DNA of 64,000 nt from Frigoriglobus tundricola (GCF_013128195.2 NZ_CP053452.2:9424001-9488000); one strand, 5' to 3'. Positions 1 through 8,873 are shown, numbered from the stretch's first letter. Notes: a model not told the origin generated them from the letters alone. A program made the numbers and translations.

Positions 1-788
1 TCCGCGATGTCGCCGACCCGGAACACCCTCCCGCCGGCATGAACCGGCACGGCCTTCACCTTATCCGCGGCGGCGAACGGCCCCTCCACCCGCACGTACA
101 CGCGGTCGGTCGGCGTTTCGACGCTCCCGGCCGGGCTGACCACGTTCTGCCGCCCCAGGCTGTCGAACACCTGTTGCGGGGTGACACCCAGGGTCGCGAG
201 CTTCTTGTGCGAGAACTCGACGAACACCTTCTCCGGGCGGTCCCCGACGAGGATCACCTTGTTCACGTCCTTCACCCGGAGGAGCCGCTGACGGGCGGCC
301 CGTGCGAGCTTCTTGAGTTCGGCCGGTGTGAAGTCGGTCCCGGTGAAGGCGTACACGGCGACGTACACGTCGCCGTACTCGTCGTCGAGCTGCGGTCCGA
401 TGACGCCTTCCGGCAACGTGTGTTTGATGTCCCCGACCTTCTTGCGCACCTGGTACCAGATGTCCGGAACGGCTTTCGGCGGCGTGTCGTTGCGGAGCTG
501 GACCGTGATCACCGCCCGGCCCGGGAGCGTGTAGGTCCGCAGGTAGTCGAGGTACGGCGTCTCCTGGAGCTTCTCCTCGATCTTGTCGGCCACCTGGCGT
601 TGAACCTCGTCGCTCGTCGCACCCGGCCAGTCCGCCGATACGACCATCGTCTTGATTGTGAACGACGGGTCTTCCGCCCGGCCCATTCCGAGGTAGGCGT
701 ACAGGCCCGCTGCAGCGGCCGCACAAATGAGGTACAGAACGAGGGCCGGGTGCTTGACGGCCCACGCCGACAGGTTGAACGTGCTCAC
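1..788 (-). CDS. RND multidrug efflux permease, N-terminal part (cut by window edge)
   Basis: Inner-membrane proton-driven pump of the AcrB/MexB (HAE1) type. The GTG start at 788 overlaps the stop of the adaptor gene (GTGA). About 262 residues are visible. They begin STFNLSAWAVKHP, followed by a first membrane helix (about residues 13-31, ALVLYLICAAAAAGLYAYL). Next comes the periplasmic porter region with the family-typical segments EDPSFTIKTMVV, WPGATSDEV and KIEEKLQETPYLDYLRTY. A full permease has about 1,030 residues, so roughly three quarters lies outside the window. It is co-transcribed with the upstream membrane fusion protein and probably controlled by the MarR-type repressor. No outer-membrane channel gene is visible. 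The family is secure; the substrate is unknown. Confidence 0.9.
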   Translation of the reverse strand, partial: MSTFNLSAWAVKHPALVLYLICAAAAAGLYAYLGMGRAEDPSFTIKTMVVSADWPGATSDEVQRQVADKIEEKLQETPYLDYLRTYTLPGRAVITVQLRNDTPPKAVPDIWYQVRKKVGDIKHTLPEGVIGPQLDDEYGDVYVAVYAFTGTDFTPAELKKLARAARQRLLRVKDVNKVILVGDRPEKVFVEFSHKKLATLGVTPQQVFDSLGRQNVVSPAGSVETPTDRVYVRVEGPFAAADKVKAVPVHAGGRVFRVGDIA

Positions 789-1909
789 GGCGTTTCCTCC
801 CATCCACGCACGGTGACGGCCGGGTCGAGCTTCTGCACTCCGGCTGTGACCACCCATTGCCCGGGCTTCACGCCACTCGAGAGGACCACGGTTTCGTGTC
901 GGTACTCCCGGACTTCGACTGCCGTGAGGGTCAGTCCTCCGGTCCGGCGGTCCACCACCCAGACGGCCGGCCGGCCGGACGTGCGGAGTAGCGACGAGAG
1001 CGGAAGGACGTATCCAGGAGCGGAACCGCCCGGCGTGAGGTGAACGGTCGCGGTCATTCCCAACGCCACCTTGAGATCAGGATTCAGGATCGTGAACCGG
1101 GCCTGATACGTACGGGTGACAGGGTCAGCGATCGGAGACAGTTCACGCAGCACGGCCGTGTAGGACTGGTTCGGGGCCGACCAGAGGGAAACCGTCGCTC
1201 GGGCCGACTGTGCGGCCATCGCCTGGTTCTCGGGGAGGCTCACCACGGCCTCCCGCTCGCCGTTCCGGGCGAGCCGTGCGACGACCTGCCCCTCGGCCAC
1301 CACCTGCCCGGCCTCAGCCGGGAGCGCCGTGATCACGCCGTCGGCGTCGGCCGTGAGGTCGCAATACGAGAGGCGGTTCCGCGCGATGGTGAGCGACTCC
1401 CTCGCGCGGTCCCGCCTACCACCGGCGCTGTCTTGACTCGAGCGGGCCTTGTCGAGGTCCGTCACGCTCCCGCCCCCACTCCGGTAGGTTCGGAGCTGCC
1501 GATCGTATTCGGCCGTTGCCTGAAGAACCTCGGCCTCGGCCGCACTCAGATCCGCTTCGGCGACCTTCACCGCGAGTCGATAGTCCGTCGGATCGAGCCG
1601 AAACAGCGTCGCGCCGGCCGCGACCCGCTGCCCGACTTCGACGTGCCGGGAGAGAATCTTGGCACCGACCCGGAACGCGAGATCGGTTTCGTACCGGGCA
1701 CGAACGATGCCGGTGTAGGTCTGCTCGCTGGAGACCGCGTCGGACGTGATTTCCTGCAACCGGACGACCTGAGGCGGGACGGTCGCCTCTCGGTGAGCGG
1801 ACGGAGCCTTCGCCAACGCGCTGCCGCTCGAGTTGAGCGCGACGGCACCACTGCCGGCCGCAAGCCCCACTGTACAGATCGCCAATAAAAGTCGCGTGCG
1901 CCGTGTCAT
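785..1909 (-). CDS. RND efflux periplasmic adaptor subunit (membrane fusion protein)
   Basis: The 374-residue HlyD/AcrA-family adaptor links the RND pump to an outer-membrane channel. The start at 1909 is chosen because a good ribosome site (GGGGAG) lies just upstream and a signal-peptide-like helix follows at once (MTRRTRLLLAICTVGLAAG). The open frame extends further upstream, but through the operator region. Barrel, lipoyl-like and alpha-hairpin parts can be seen: LAFRVGAKILSRHVEVGQRV (half-motif), RLDPTDYRLAVKVAEADLSAAEAEVLQ (hairpin), then DGVITALPAEAGQVVAEGQ. It overlaps the permease start by 4 nt. A MarR-type palindrome lies 62-77 nt upstream of the start. Confidence 0.9.
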   Translation of the reverse strand: MTRRTRLLLAICTVGLAAGSGAVALNSSGSALAKAPSAHREATVPPQVVRLQEITSDAVSSEQTYTGIVRARYETDLAFRVGAKILSRHVEVGQRVAAGATLFRLDPTDYRLAVKVAEADLSAAEAEVLQATAEYDRQLRTYRSGGGSVTDLDKARSSQDSAGGRRDRARESLTIARNRLSYCDLTADADGVITALPAEAGQVVAEGQVVARLARNGEREAVVSLPENQAMAAQSARATVSLWSAPNQSYTAVLRELSPIADPVTRTYQARFTILNPDLKVALGMTATVHLTPGGSAPGYVLPLSSLLRTSGRPAVWVVDRRTGGLTLTAVEVREYRHETVVLSSGVKPGQWVVTAGVQKLDPAVTVRGWEETP

Positions 1910-1970
1910 CTCTCCCCCTGTGTGTCGGTACAAACCGAGTCCATTCGAGTCACACCCAAGGTGCCCATTT

Positions 1971-1986
1971 AGTTGCATATACAACT
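1971..1986. promoter_or_regulatory. Putative MarR-type operator upstream of the RND efflux operon
   Basis: The inverted repeat AGTTG-N6-CAACT (AGTTGCATATACAACT) lies 62 nt upstream of the adaptor start. The same half-sites, with identical outer T and C flanks, recur at 2575-2590 in front of the MarR gene. Spaced half-sites of this form are typical of MarR-family operators. Binding by the neighbouring regulator is inferred. Confidence 0.75.
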
Positions 1987-2119
1987 CACTCGCGATACTG
2001 TACCGCTGCTCGACGTGTGCCTTACACTCCGACACGCGGGTCGATTTCGAAGCCCGACCTGCTCCGACTTCCGGCATGAACCCAGTAATGCGAACGGTGT
2101 GAAATTCGAATTGTACGGC

Positions 2120-2569
2120 TCAAGTGTCATCCCGATCACTCGACCGCAAACGGTCTGTGGTTTTGTAAATTTCCTTCGTCAGTGTGGCGCCAAGCACCTC
2201 GCGCACTCGCTCCTGAGCCACCTCCCAGACAGGCAAGAGCGTCTCGATCAAAGCCCGACCCGCTTCGGTTGCCTCCAGCACTTGAGCGCGGCCCCCGTTG
2301 GAGGTCGCCAGAACCCAACCTCGTTCAATGAGGCGGTCCAGATCGCGGCTGAGAGTCGATTTCTCGAGCTTCAGGCGGTGACAGATGTCGGCAGCACGGG
2401 CCTTCCCCATCGCCGCGATGGCGACCAGGACGTTCATCTGAGTCGTTCGCACCTGGTAGGGACGAAGCGACTCGTCGTAGATCGCCGTGACCACTCGATT
2501 CAGAGCGCGTACCCGTCCGGCCAGACATTCGCCCGCGATCCGGCTTTCGGGTGTGGTGTTGGAGTTCAT
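2120..2569 (-). CDS. MarR family winged-helix transcriptional regulator
   Basis: The 149-residue protein has the usual MarR length and layout. N-terminal dimerisation helices (residues 15-35) lead to the winged helix: a scaffold helix (MNVLVAIAAMGKARAADICHRL), a recognition helix (LEKSTLSRDLDRLIERGW), a wing (TSNGGRAQVLEATEAGRALIE) and a C-terminal dimerisation helix. It is transcribed in the same direction as the efflux genes but is separated from them by about 210 nt that hold their operator. Its own start is preceded within 6-21 nt by a second copy of the palindrome and no clear ribosome site, so autorepression and possibly a leaderless transcript are likely. It most likely represses the RND pump in response to a small aromatic or lipophilic ligand (inference). 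Confidence 0.88.
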   Translation of the reverse strand: MNSNTTPESRIAGECLAGRVRALNRVVTAIYDESLRPYQVRTTQMNVLVAIAAMGKARAADICHRLKLEKSTLSRDLDRLIERGWVLATSNGGRAQVLEATEAGRALIETLLPVWEVAQERVREVLGATLTKEIYKTTDRLRSSDRDDT

Positions 2570-2574
2570 AGATT

Positions 2575-2590
2575 AGTTGTATGTGCAACT
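2575..2590. promoter_or_regulatory. Putative MarR-type operator at the marR promoter
   Basis: The sequence AGTTGTATGTGCAACT has the same AGTTG-N6-CAACT half-sites as the element at 1971-1986. It sits 5 nt before the MarR start codon, so bound protein would block initiation of its own gene. Confidence 0.75.
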
Positions 2591-2868
2591 CGATTGCCGG
2601 TCAAGGCTCGTTCTTCGAAAAGCTCCTTCGCGGTGCCAGAAGTTCTTGGAAGCGGGCCACACCGCCAGATCGTCAGATCAAATAATACTAAACATGTAAT
2701 ATAGATTGATTATTCCTCACGCTTCTGGTCCTTTTGGACTTTGTGCGGAGAAGTATGCAGTTCAACAGAGAACTCGCGAGGTGGTCACCAACAGCGCTTG
2801 GATTCATGCGCCAGCGCAATTTATTAGTGGTATGCGAAATGCTGCCAGTGGGACCGGCTACTGTCACC

Positions 2869-3282
2869 ATGAACCCGGACGTGAACGCGATGACGGATTG
2901 CCCTCGCCCCCGTGTCCTCGTTGTAGACGATTGGTCCGATGTCGGTGCCGCAGTTGCCGACCTCCTCGTTCATCTGGGGTACACTCCTCGCGTCGTCTCA
3001 ACTGGTGCAGCAGCGGTGGACGCGGTTCGCCGTGAACCGGCCACATTCGCGTTGGTCCTTCTGGACGTTCAGATGTCGGGCATGGACGGCCCGGCCACGC
3101 TCGACGCGGTCCGCGCGATTGCTCCGAGTCTCCCGTGCGTGTTCATGTGCGCGGGCTCGTGCGAATACACCGTGGACGACCTGGTTTCCCGTGGGGGCCG
3201 TGCGGTGTTGCGAAAGCCGCTCACGCTCCACCAGCTCGGCGAAGCGGTTGCAAAGGCGATCGGGACGCCACCCAGGGAATGA
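2869..3282 (+). CDS. Stand-alone response-regulator receiver domain protein
   Basis: The 137-residue protein is a single CheY-like receiver with no output domain. It shows PRVLVVDDW with the acidic pair (D20, D21), the phospho-acceptor in LVLLDVQMSGMDG (D66), the Ser/Thr-position stretch FMCAGS, and KPLT carrying the conserved Lys. The frame is open upstream to 2734, but that stretch is AT-richer than the surroundings and does not look like a receiver, so the ATG at 2869 is preferred; 2890 is also possible. No ribosome site is obvious for either. No sensor kinase is adjacent, so the partner is unknown. Confidence 0.75.
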   Translation: MNPDVNAMTDCPRPRVLVVDDWSDVGAAVADLLVHLGYTPRVVSTGAAAVDAVRREPATFALVLLDVQMSGMDGPATLDAVRAIAPSLPCVFMCAGSCEYTVDDLVSRGGRAVLRKPLTLHQLGEAVAKAIGTPPRE

Positions 3283-3441
3283 AGTCCCCGAGCAGAACCT
3301 GCCGCCGCAGCGCCGCGGCCGCGCCCTCACATAAGACAGCCACTCCTCAATGGCCGTTCGAATCGTCTTCGCCGACAACGTCTAAGCCCGTCGCAGCGGG
3401 CGGGTATCCCTCATAACCCTTGCGCGGGAGACTCGGTTACA

Positions 3442-3474
3442 CCTGACGAGTCCTTGAGGATCGGTCTCGTCAGG
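3442..3474. terminator. Stem-loop downstream of the receiver gene
   Basis: A perfect 9-bp stem (CCTGACGAG / CTCGTCAGG) encloses a 15-nt loop between the receiver gene and the desaturase. There is no U-run after it, so it may be a weak terminator or a leader structure of the downstream gene. Confidence 0.35.
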
Positions 3475-3544
3475 AGACCGCTGGGAGCGCTCGTCGAGCC
3501 TCCTATGCGAGGACGAGTTTCGCGTGCGTTTGAATAGAGGAGTC

Positions 3545-4660
3545 ATGATGACACCCAAAGCGACCGAGCTGTTCGACCTCATACCCGACCAGGCCCGGCA
3601 CCGCCGGTACCTGCCCGCGCTGGCGGTGTTCGGGGTCGAATACGTGGGCTATCTCGTCTGCGTGGCGGGTGCGGTTGTGCTGCCCGGCTGGGGCTTGAAG
3701 GCCGCCAGCGCGTGCCTCGCGGCGCTGTGGCTCAGCGGCCTCTACATCATCGGCCACGACGCCGGGCACAGCACGTTCGTTCCGGGGCCGGCGGCCAACC
3801 GGTGGATCGCCCGGTTCGCGTTCTTCCCGTCCTTCACCCCGCTCGCTGCGTGGTTCCGGGCGCACGTGCTCCTCCACCACAACTTCCTAAGAGTACGCGG
3901 GCGGGACATGGTGTGGATGCCGTGGTCGCTCGACGAATACCGAGCGGCCCCGCGGTGGCGGCGCGCGTGGTACCGGTTCCTCCGCACCCCGGTCGGGCTC
4001 GCCGTGTACTGGACCGTCGGGAACTGGATACCCTACCTGCTGTTCCCGCCGGGTGCGGAAATGGGATCGCGACGGCGGCAGAACCACTTCGACCGGCTTC
4101 TGGTGGGCGGATTCGCCGTCGCGCTCTTTGGTGCCCTTTACGGGCTCACGGTCCGGGCCGCCGAGTGGCCGTGGGCGGACCCGGCTGGGCCAGCCGGGGT
4201 GTTCTTGTTCGGGCTGGTGCTGCCGTACCTCGTCTGGGCGTACCTAACCGCGGTGGTCGATCTGATCCACCACACCCACCCGCGCGCGGTCTGGTTCGCC
4301 AACCGGCGCGAGTGGGACTACTTCACGGCGAACGTACGGAGCACGGTCCACATCGTACTACCGTTCGGCCTGAACCGGATCGCTCTGAACATCTTCGAAC
4401 ACACCGCGCACCACGTGGACCCGCGTGTCCCCCTGTTCCACCTGCCGGCGGCCCAGGCCGGACTGGCGGGGGCGTACCCGACCGATGTGCTGGTCGAGAA
4501 ATTCTCCCCCGGTTACGTGCTCCGACTATTGCGAACGTGCCGGCTCTACGACTTCGAGCGGCGCCAGTGGCTCGATTACGACGGAACTCCCACGGCGCCC
4601 CCACAACGATCCGCGCGTCGGGGATCACTTGCACAAGCGGCCGGGGCAAGCCACCAATGA
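3545..4660 (+). CDS. Membrane fatty acid desaturase (FADS family)
   Basis: The 371-residue di-iron membrane desaturase/hydroxylase should introduce a double bond into an acyl chain or a related lipid substrate. Three histidine boxes are present: HDAGHS (H71, H75), HVLLHHNF (H107, H111, H112) and HTAHH (H286, H289, H290). A further HHTH lies at 242-245. Hydrophobic pairs flank the boxes (about residues 25-50, 55-72, 153-168, 186-203, 217-240). The start was placed at the first ATG of a tandem ATGATG following GAGGAG; the second ATG has better spacing. The N-terminal region lacks a cytochrome b5 domain, so an external electron donor is needed. Substrate position cannot be told from sequence. 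Confidence 0.88.
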   Translation: MMTPKATELFDLIPDQARHRRYLPALAVFGVEYVGYLVCVAGAVVLPGWGLKAASACLAALWLSGLYIIGHDAGHSTFVPGPAANRWIARFAFFPSFTPLAAWFRAHVLLHHNFLRVRGRDMVWMPWSLDEYRAAPRWRRAWYRFLRTPVGLAVYWTVGNWIPYLLFPPGAEMGSRRRQNHFDRLLVGGFAVALFGALYGLTVRAAEWPWADPAGPAGVFLFGLVLPYLVWAYLTAVVDLIHHTHPRAVWFANRREWDYFTANVRSTVHIVLPFGLNRIALNIFEHTAHHVDPRVPLFHLPAAQAGLAGAYPTDVLVEKFSPGYVLRLLRTCRLYDFERRQWLDYDGTPTAPPQRSARRGSLAQAAGASHQ

Positions 4661-4733
4661 GTGCCGTCATTCCGTTTGAAACGGGAACGGACCTCATCCT
4701 CCTTTTCTGCCGTCGCCCGAGTAGATTGAGCTT

Positions 4734-5387
4734 ATGGTTCGCATCAAGATCTGTGGCGTCACGTCAAGCGAAGACGCCCGGCGCGCCGCCGACGCCGGGG
4801 CCGATGCCATCGGGCTGAATTTTTACAACAAGTCGTCGCGATGCGTGACCCCGCAGCAGGCCGCGGCCGTCGTGCGAGCGTTGCCGGCTTTCACGGTCGC
4901 GGTCGGCGTGTTCGTCGGGACGCCGCTCCGACAGGTGTGTGCGGTTGCCTATCAGCTCGGACTTCGCGGCGTGCAGACGTACGACGATCAGCCGCCGGGC
5001 GAGGACACGTTCCCGTTCGCTCACGTCCCATCGTTCCGCGTGAAGGACGCGACCGGGTTGGAACACGTGCGCCGCTTCGTGGACGCGGCGACCGCCCTGG
5101 GACGCGCCCCGACCGCGGTCCTGATCGACTCATATGTTGAGGGGCAGATGGGGGGCACCGGGCACCGCGCGCCTTGGGAACTGCTGCGCGGATTCGACCC
5201 CGGCGTGCCGGTCGTGCTGGCCGGTGGGCTGACCCCTGAAAACGTTGCCGAAGCGATCGCCACTGTGCGCCCGTGGGCCGTGGATGTGGCGAGCGGCGTC
5301 GAGCGTGCCCCCGGCGTGAAAGACCCCGAACGAATGCTCCGATTCGTTCAGAACGCGCGGTCGGCGCCGGCGCCGCCCGCCACTTGA
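4734..5387 (+). CDS. trpF: Phosphoribosylanthranilate isomerase
   Basis: The enzyme catalyses the Amadori rearrangement of N-(5-phosphoribosyl)anthranilate to CdRP, the third step of tryptophan synthesis. At 217 residues it has the usual length of a single TIM barrel. It carries KICGVTSSEDA with the catalytic Cys at residue 7, GLNFYNKSSR, the catalytic Asp in LIDSYVEGQMGGTGH, and the phosphate-binding loops LAGGLTPENV and DVASGVERAPGVKD. No other trp gene is nearby, so the pathway is scattered. It follows the desaturase by 73 nt. Confidence 0.96.
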   Translation: MVRIKICGVTSSEDARRAADAGADAIGLNFYNKSSRCVTPQQAAAVVRALPAFTVAVGVFVGTPLRQVCAVAYQLGLRGVQTYDDQPPGEDTFPFAHVPSFRVKDATGLEHVRRFVDAATALGRAPTAVLIDSYVEGQMGGTGHRAPWELLRGFDPGVPVVLAGGLTPENVAEAIATVRPWAVDVASGVERAPGVKDPERMLRFVQNARSAPAPPAT

Positions 5388-5495
5388 CGTTCGGCGCCTT
5401 TCTCGTTGTGTAAGTGCTTTCCGGTCTTACAATAGCCTCCGCCAGGACGGCCCACTGTTGGCAACCGGATACTTCTCTACCCTCGGAAGCCCGGC

Positions 5496-6464
5496 ATGAG
5501 TACCGGTTACTGGCTCGGCGTCGACCTCGGCGGGACCAAAATCCTGTCCGGTCTCTTCGACGACGACCTGAAGTTACTGGCCCGTTCGAAGAACCCGACG
5601 TCCGCGGAAAGTGGGCCGTCGGGAGTGTTTGCGCGCGTCGTGCAGGGCGTCGAGGCGGTCATCCGCGAGTCAAACGTCGATCCGTCCCAGATCCTCGGCA
5701 TGGGCATCGGTATTCCCGGCCAGATCGAACTCGGTACCACCCGCGTCAAGTTCGCACCGAACCTCGACTGGCGCGACGTGGACCTGAAGCCCCTGATGCC
5801 GGCCACGTGGCGCTGGCCGCTCGTCGTCGAAAACGATGTGCGGATGGGCACTTATGGTGAATTTTCTCACGGCTCAGCGAAGGGCGCGAAGAACGTTTTG
5901 GGCGTGTTTGTCGGAACCGGCGTGGGTGGCGGGATCATCCTCAACGGCGAACTGTACACTGGCTTCAACGGCAACGCCGGCGAGATCGGCCACCTGATCC
6001 TTCACTGGCGCCAGGGCACGCACCTGGAAGGTGTCGCGGGCCGCAAACACATGATGAAGAAGGCCCGGGAAATCCTCGACGATGCCCCGAAACGGGTGCG
6101 CAAAGAGTGGAAGGGTGTCGATCTGGCGGCCGTCCGGAGTTCGCAACTGGCCGAGTATTACCAGAAAGACGACCCGGTCGCGGTTCAGCTGGTGGACGAT
6201 GCGGCCCGCGCGCTCGGTGCCGCACTCGGCGGGCTGGTCAACTTCATGAGTCCCGAGGTCATTGTGATCGGTGGCGGCGTGACCGGTGCCCTGGGCGACA
6301 CGTTCATTGAACGCATCTGGGAGATCGCGCAACGGTACGCGCTCCCCGGTGCCGCGACGGGCGTCCGCTGTGTTTCCGCGGCACTGGGCGACGACTCCGG
6401 CATTGTCGGCTGTGCGGCGTATGCGAAGGGCCGCCCCATCACCGCGACCGCCTCTGTGGCGTAG
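5496..6464 (+). CDS. ROK family sugar kinase / glucokinase-like protein
   Basis: The 322-residue ASKHA-fold kinase has an N-terminal phosphate loop (LGVDLGGTKI), catalytic-region ENDV, GVFVGTGVGGGIILNGELY and GNAGEIGHL, and a C-terminal adenosine motif (VIVIGGGV). In canonical ROK sugar kinases the EIGH motif is followed by a CxCGxxGCxE zinc motif. Here that stretch reads HWRQGTHLEGVAGR and has no cysteine, so the structural zinc site is absent. Substrate could be glucose or another hexose; the sequence does not decide. It is followed 115 nt later by a HisN-like phosphatase in the same direction. Confidence 0.87.
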   Translation: MSTGYWLGVDLGGTKILSGLFDDDLKLLARSKNPTSAESGPSGVFARVVQGVEAVIRESNVDPSQILGMGIGIPGQIELGTTRVKFAPNLDWRDVDLKPLMPATWRWPLVVENDVRMGTYGEFSHGSAKGAKNVLGVFVGTGVGGGIILNGELYTGFNGNAGEIGHLILHWRQGTHLEGVAGRKHMMKKAREILDDAPKRVRKEWKGVDLAAVRSSQLAEYYQKDDPVAVQLVDDAARALGAALGGLVNFMSPEVIVIGGGVTGALGDTFIERIWEIAQRYALPGAATGVRCVSAALGDDSGIVGCAAYAKGRPITATASVA

Positions 6465-6579
6465 GGGTCGGAAGACCTCCTTTCGTTCTCCTTCTTCGCT
6501 CGGAAACGGGAAACACTACGACCAGGGTGCTGACCCCCCTTCTTCTTTGTGGAAGGGACTTGAGGGATAGGTTCTTCAC

Positions 6580-7350
6580 ATGCAAGCCGACTGGCGCAAC
6601 CGCTACGATCTGGCCGTAAGCGCGGCCCACAAAGCAGGCGACCTCGCCCGAACGTACTACGAAACCACCTTTGCGGTCGAACACAAGGCCGACAACAGTC
6701 CGGTCACGATCGCGGACCAGTCGGCCGAGCGGCTCATCCGTGAGACGGTGAGCGCGGCGTTTCCGCAGGACGGGTTCCTGGGTGAGGAGTACGGCAACCA
6801 GCCCGGTACGAGCGGGTTCCGTTGGATCATCGACCCCATCGACGGCACCAAGTCCTTTATCCGGCACGTGCCCATCTGGGCCACCCTCATCGGGCTCGAG
6901 TACCGCGGCGAGCAGATCGCGGGCGTCGCGTACATCCCGGTGTTCGGCATGACGTACCGTGCCCTCCGCGGCGACGGCGCGTACCACAACGAGCGCCGGA
7001 TCCGTGTGTCGGACGTGGACACGCTCACAGAGTCGTCACTGTGCTATTCGAGCATGGGGTGGTTCACCCGGGCCGGCCGCGAGGCCGCGTTCCACGACCT
7101 CTACAAGAAGACGAAACGGCAGCGCGGGCACGGCGACTTCTACGGCTTCGTGCTGGTGGCCGAGGGCGCGGCGGACATCATGATCGAACACGGCGTCAAC
7201 CCCTGGGACGTGGCCGCGACGAAGGCCATCGTGGAAGAAGCGGGCGGCTCCTTCACCGACTGGACCGGCACCCCCACGATCCACACGCCGGACGTACTTG
7301 CCACCAACGGGAAATTGCACGCCGAAGTGTTGGCGATCCTCGCGAAGTAG
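6580..7350 (+). CDS. Inositol-monophosphatase-family phosphatase, probably histidinol-phosphatase (HisN type)
   Basis: The 256-residue Mg-dependent phosphatase has the family metal motifs: FLGEE (residues 67-70), WIIDPIDGTKSF (82-93, with D85 and D88) and HGVNPWDVAA near residue 208. The sequence around IDPIDGTKSFIRHVPIW and the length fit the HisN branch (histidinol-phosphate to histidinol) better than classical inositol monophosphatase, but related family members differ little in sequence. It ends just before a strong bidirectional stem that separates it from convergent pepA. Confidence 0.85.
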   Translation: MQADWRNRYDLAVSAAHKAGDLARTYYETTFAVEHKADNSPVTIADQSAERLIRETVSAAFPQDGFLGEEYGNQPGTSGFRWIIDPIDGTKSFIRHVPIWATLIGLEYRGEQIAGVAYIPVFGMTYRALRGDGAYHNERRIRVSDVDTLTESSLCYSSMGWFTRAGREAAFHDLYKKTKRQRGHGDFYGFVLVAEGAADIMIEHGVNPWDVAATKAIVEEAGGSFTDWTGTPTIHTPDVLATNGKLHAEVLAILAK

Positions 7351-7370
7351 GCGGCGTGAGTCGGTCCGCT

Positions 7371-7417
7371 CCGGCCGATGGGACCGCTTCCTTGCGGGGA
7401 GCGGTCCCATCGGCCGG
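7371..7417. terminator. Perfect 18-bp stem-loop between convergent hisN-like gene and pepA
   Basis: An uninterrupted 18-bp inverted repeat (7371-7388 with 7400-7417, starting CCGGCCGATGGG) with an 11-nt loop fills the gap between two convergent genes. It ends 2 nt before the pepA stop. It has no U-tract but is ideally placed as a bidirectional terminator. Confidence 0.7.
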
Positions 7418-7418
7418 C

Positions 7419-8873
7419 TCACCCCGACCGTTCGCCGGAAAAGGTCCTCGCCATCTCGACGATGCTCCGCACCATGCACCCGGTGCCGCCGGCGTCGAGG
7501 GCGGCGGATTCGGACTCCGCGAACGCCGGGCCGGCGATGTCGAGGTGAACCCACTTCGCTTGGCCAACGAACTGTTCGAGGAACTTGCCGCCGGCGATGG
7601 CCCCGCCCCAGCGCCCGCCCCCGGTGTTCCGCATGTCGGCGACCTTGCTCTTGATCAGCCCGTCGTAGCTCGCGTCCAGGGGCAACTTCCACGCCCGCTC
7701 GCCCGCCCGCGTCACCGCGCCGAGCACCGTCTCGCCCCATTCGCCGTCGTTCGTCATGAGCCCCGCCGTCTCGGTCCCGAGTGCGACCATGCACGCACCG
7801 GTGAGCGTCGCGAAGTCCACCAGGCGGTCCGTGTGCTCGGCGGCGAAGCTCAAGGCGTCGGCCAGAATGAGCCGCCCTTCCGCGTCGGTGTTGAGCACCT
7901 CGATGGTCTTGCCGTTCCGCGCTTTGAGGACGTCACCGAGCATCATCGCTTTGCCGCCCGGCATGTTCTCAACGAGCGCGAGAACGCCCAGCACGTTCAC
8001 CGGCAGTTTCAGTTCCGCGACCGCCTGCGTGCCGGCCAGCACCGCCGCGGCCCCGGCCATGTCACACTTCATGTCCACCATGCCGTCGGTGGGCTTGAGC
8101 GACAGCCCGCCGCTGTCGAAGGTGACGCCCTTCCCCACCAGCCCCAGGACCGGCCCCCCGGGATCGCCGGTGTACCGCAAGAGGGCGAGCCGCGCGGGCC
8201 GCGCCGACCCGCGCGCCACGGCGAGGAGCGAGCCCATCCGCTCGGCCGCCAGGCGCGACTCGTCCCACACCTCGACGTCGAACCCGGTGGCGCGCCCGGC
8301 GTCGGCCGCCACCACCGCGAACGTCTCGGGGTACAGGTCGCACGGCGGGGCGTTCACCAGTTCGCGGGCCAACCACAGCGCGCGGGCCTCGGCGCGCACG
8401 CGGGGCAGGTCGGCCGCGTTGCCGCCGAGCAGCAGGACGTGGCCCGGCGCGAACCGCGTCGGGCTCGTCTTCCGAACGCCCGGCCCCTGGCAGCCCTGGG
8501 CGAAACCGACCCCCACGGCGAGCGTGAACTCCGGTGCCGGAACGGAGAACGCGACGGTTCCGACCTTCTTACCCGTCACGTGCCGTGCGGCTGCGGCCGC
8601 GGCGGCATGGAGCGCCGCGCGGTTCGCACCCGCTCGCTGTCCCAAACCCACCAGGAGCAGGCGCTGCGCCGCGACGCCGGCGGGGTTGAAAATGGGCACG
8701 AGTTCGAGGTGCTTGGCGCTGAAGTCGCCGCGCTCCCGGAGTTCACTGACGAGGCCCGCAACGGGACCGGTGTCCGGTTCGTCCGCCCACACACCGAGCG
8801 CGAGCCAGTCGGCGGGAACGGTCGCAGGCGCTTCGATGGAAGTATTGAACTGCGTCGAAGGGATGTTGAGCAT
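7419..8873 (-). CDS. pepA: Cytosol (leucyl) aminopeptidase, M17 family
   Basis: The 484-residue dizinc aminopeptidase releases N-terminal residues from peptides. The C-terminal catalytic domain is complete: GKGVTFDSGGLSLKP with the catalytic Lys and metal ligands, DMKCDMAGAA, NMPGGKAMMLGDV and the signature NTDAEGRLILADAL, followed by the end segment HLDIAGPAF. The N-terminal macro-like domain is variable, as usual. The length matches the family (about 480-500). Confidence 0.95.
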   Translation of the reverse strand: MLNIPSTQFNTSIEAPATVPADWLALGVWADEPDTGPVAGLVSELRERGDFSAKHLELVPIFNPAGVAAQRLLLVGLGQRAGANRAALHAAAAAAARHVTGKKVGTVAFSVPAPEFTLAVGVGFAQGCQGPGVRKTSPTRFAPGHVLLLGGNAADLPRVRAEARALWLARELVNAPPCDLYPETFAVVAADAGRATGFDVEVWDESRLAAERMGSLLAVARGSARPARLALLRYTGDPGGPVLGLVGKGVTFDSGGLSLKPTDGMVDMKCDMAGAAAVLAGTQAVAELKLPVNVLGVLALVENMPGGKAMMLGDVLKARNGKTIEVLNTDAEGRLILADALSFAAEHTDRLVDFATLTGACMVALGTETAGLMTNDGEWGETVLGAVTRAGERAWKLPLDASYDGLIKSKVADMRNTGGGRWGGAIAGGKFLEQFVGQAKWVHLDIAGPAFAESESAALDAGGTGCMVRSIVEMARTFSGERSG

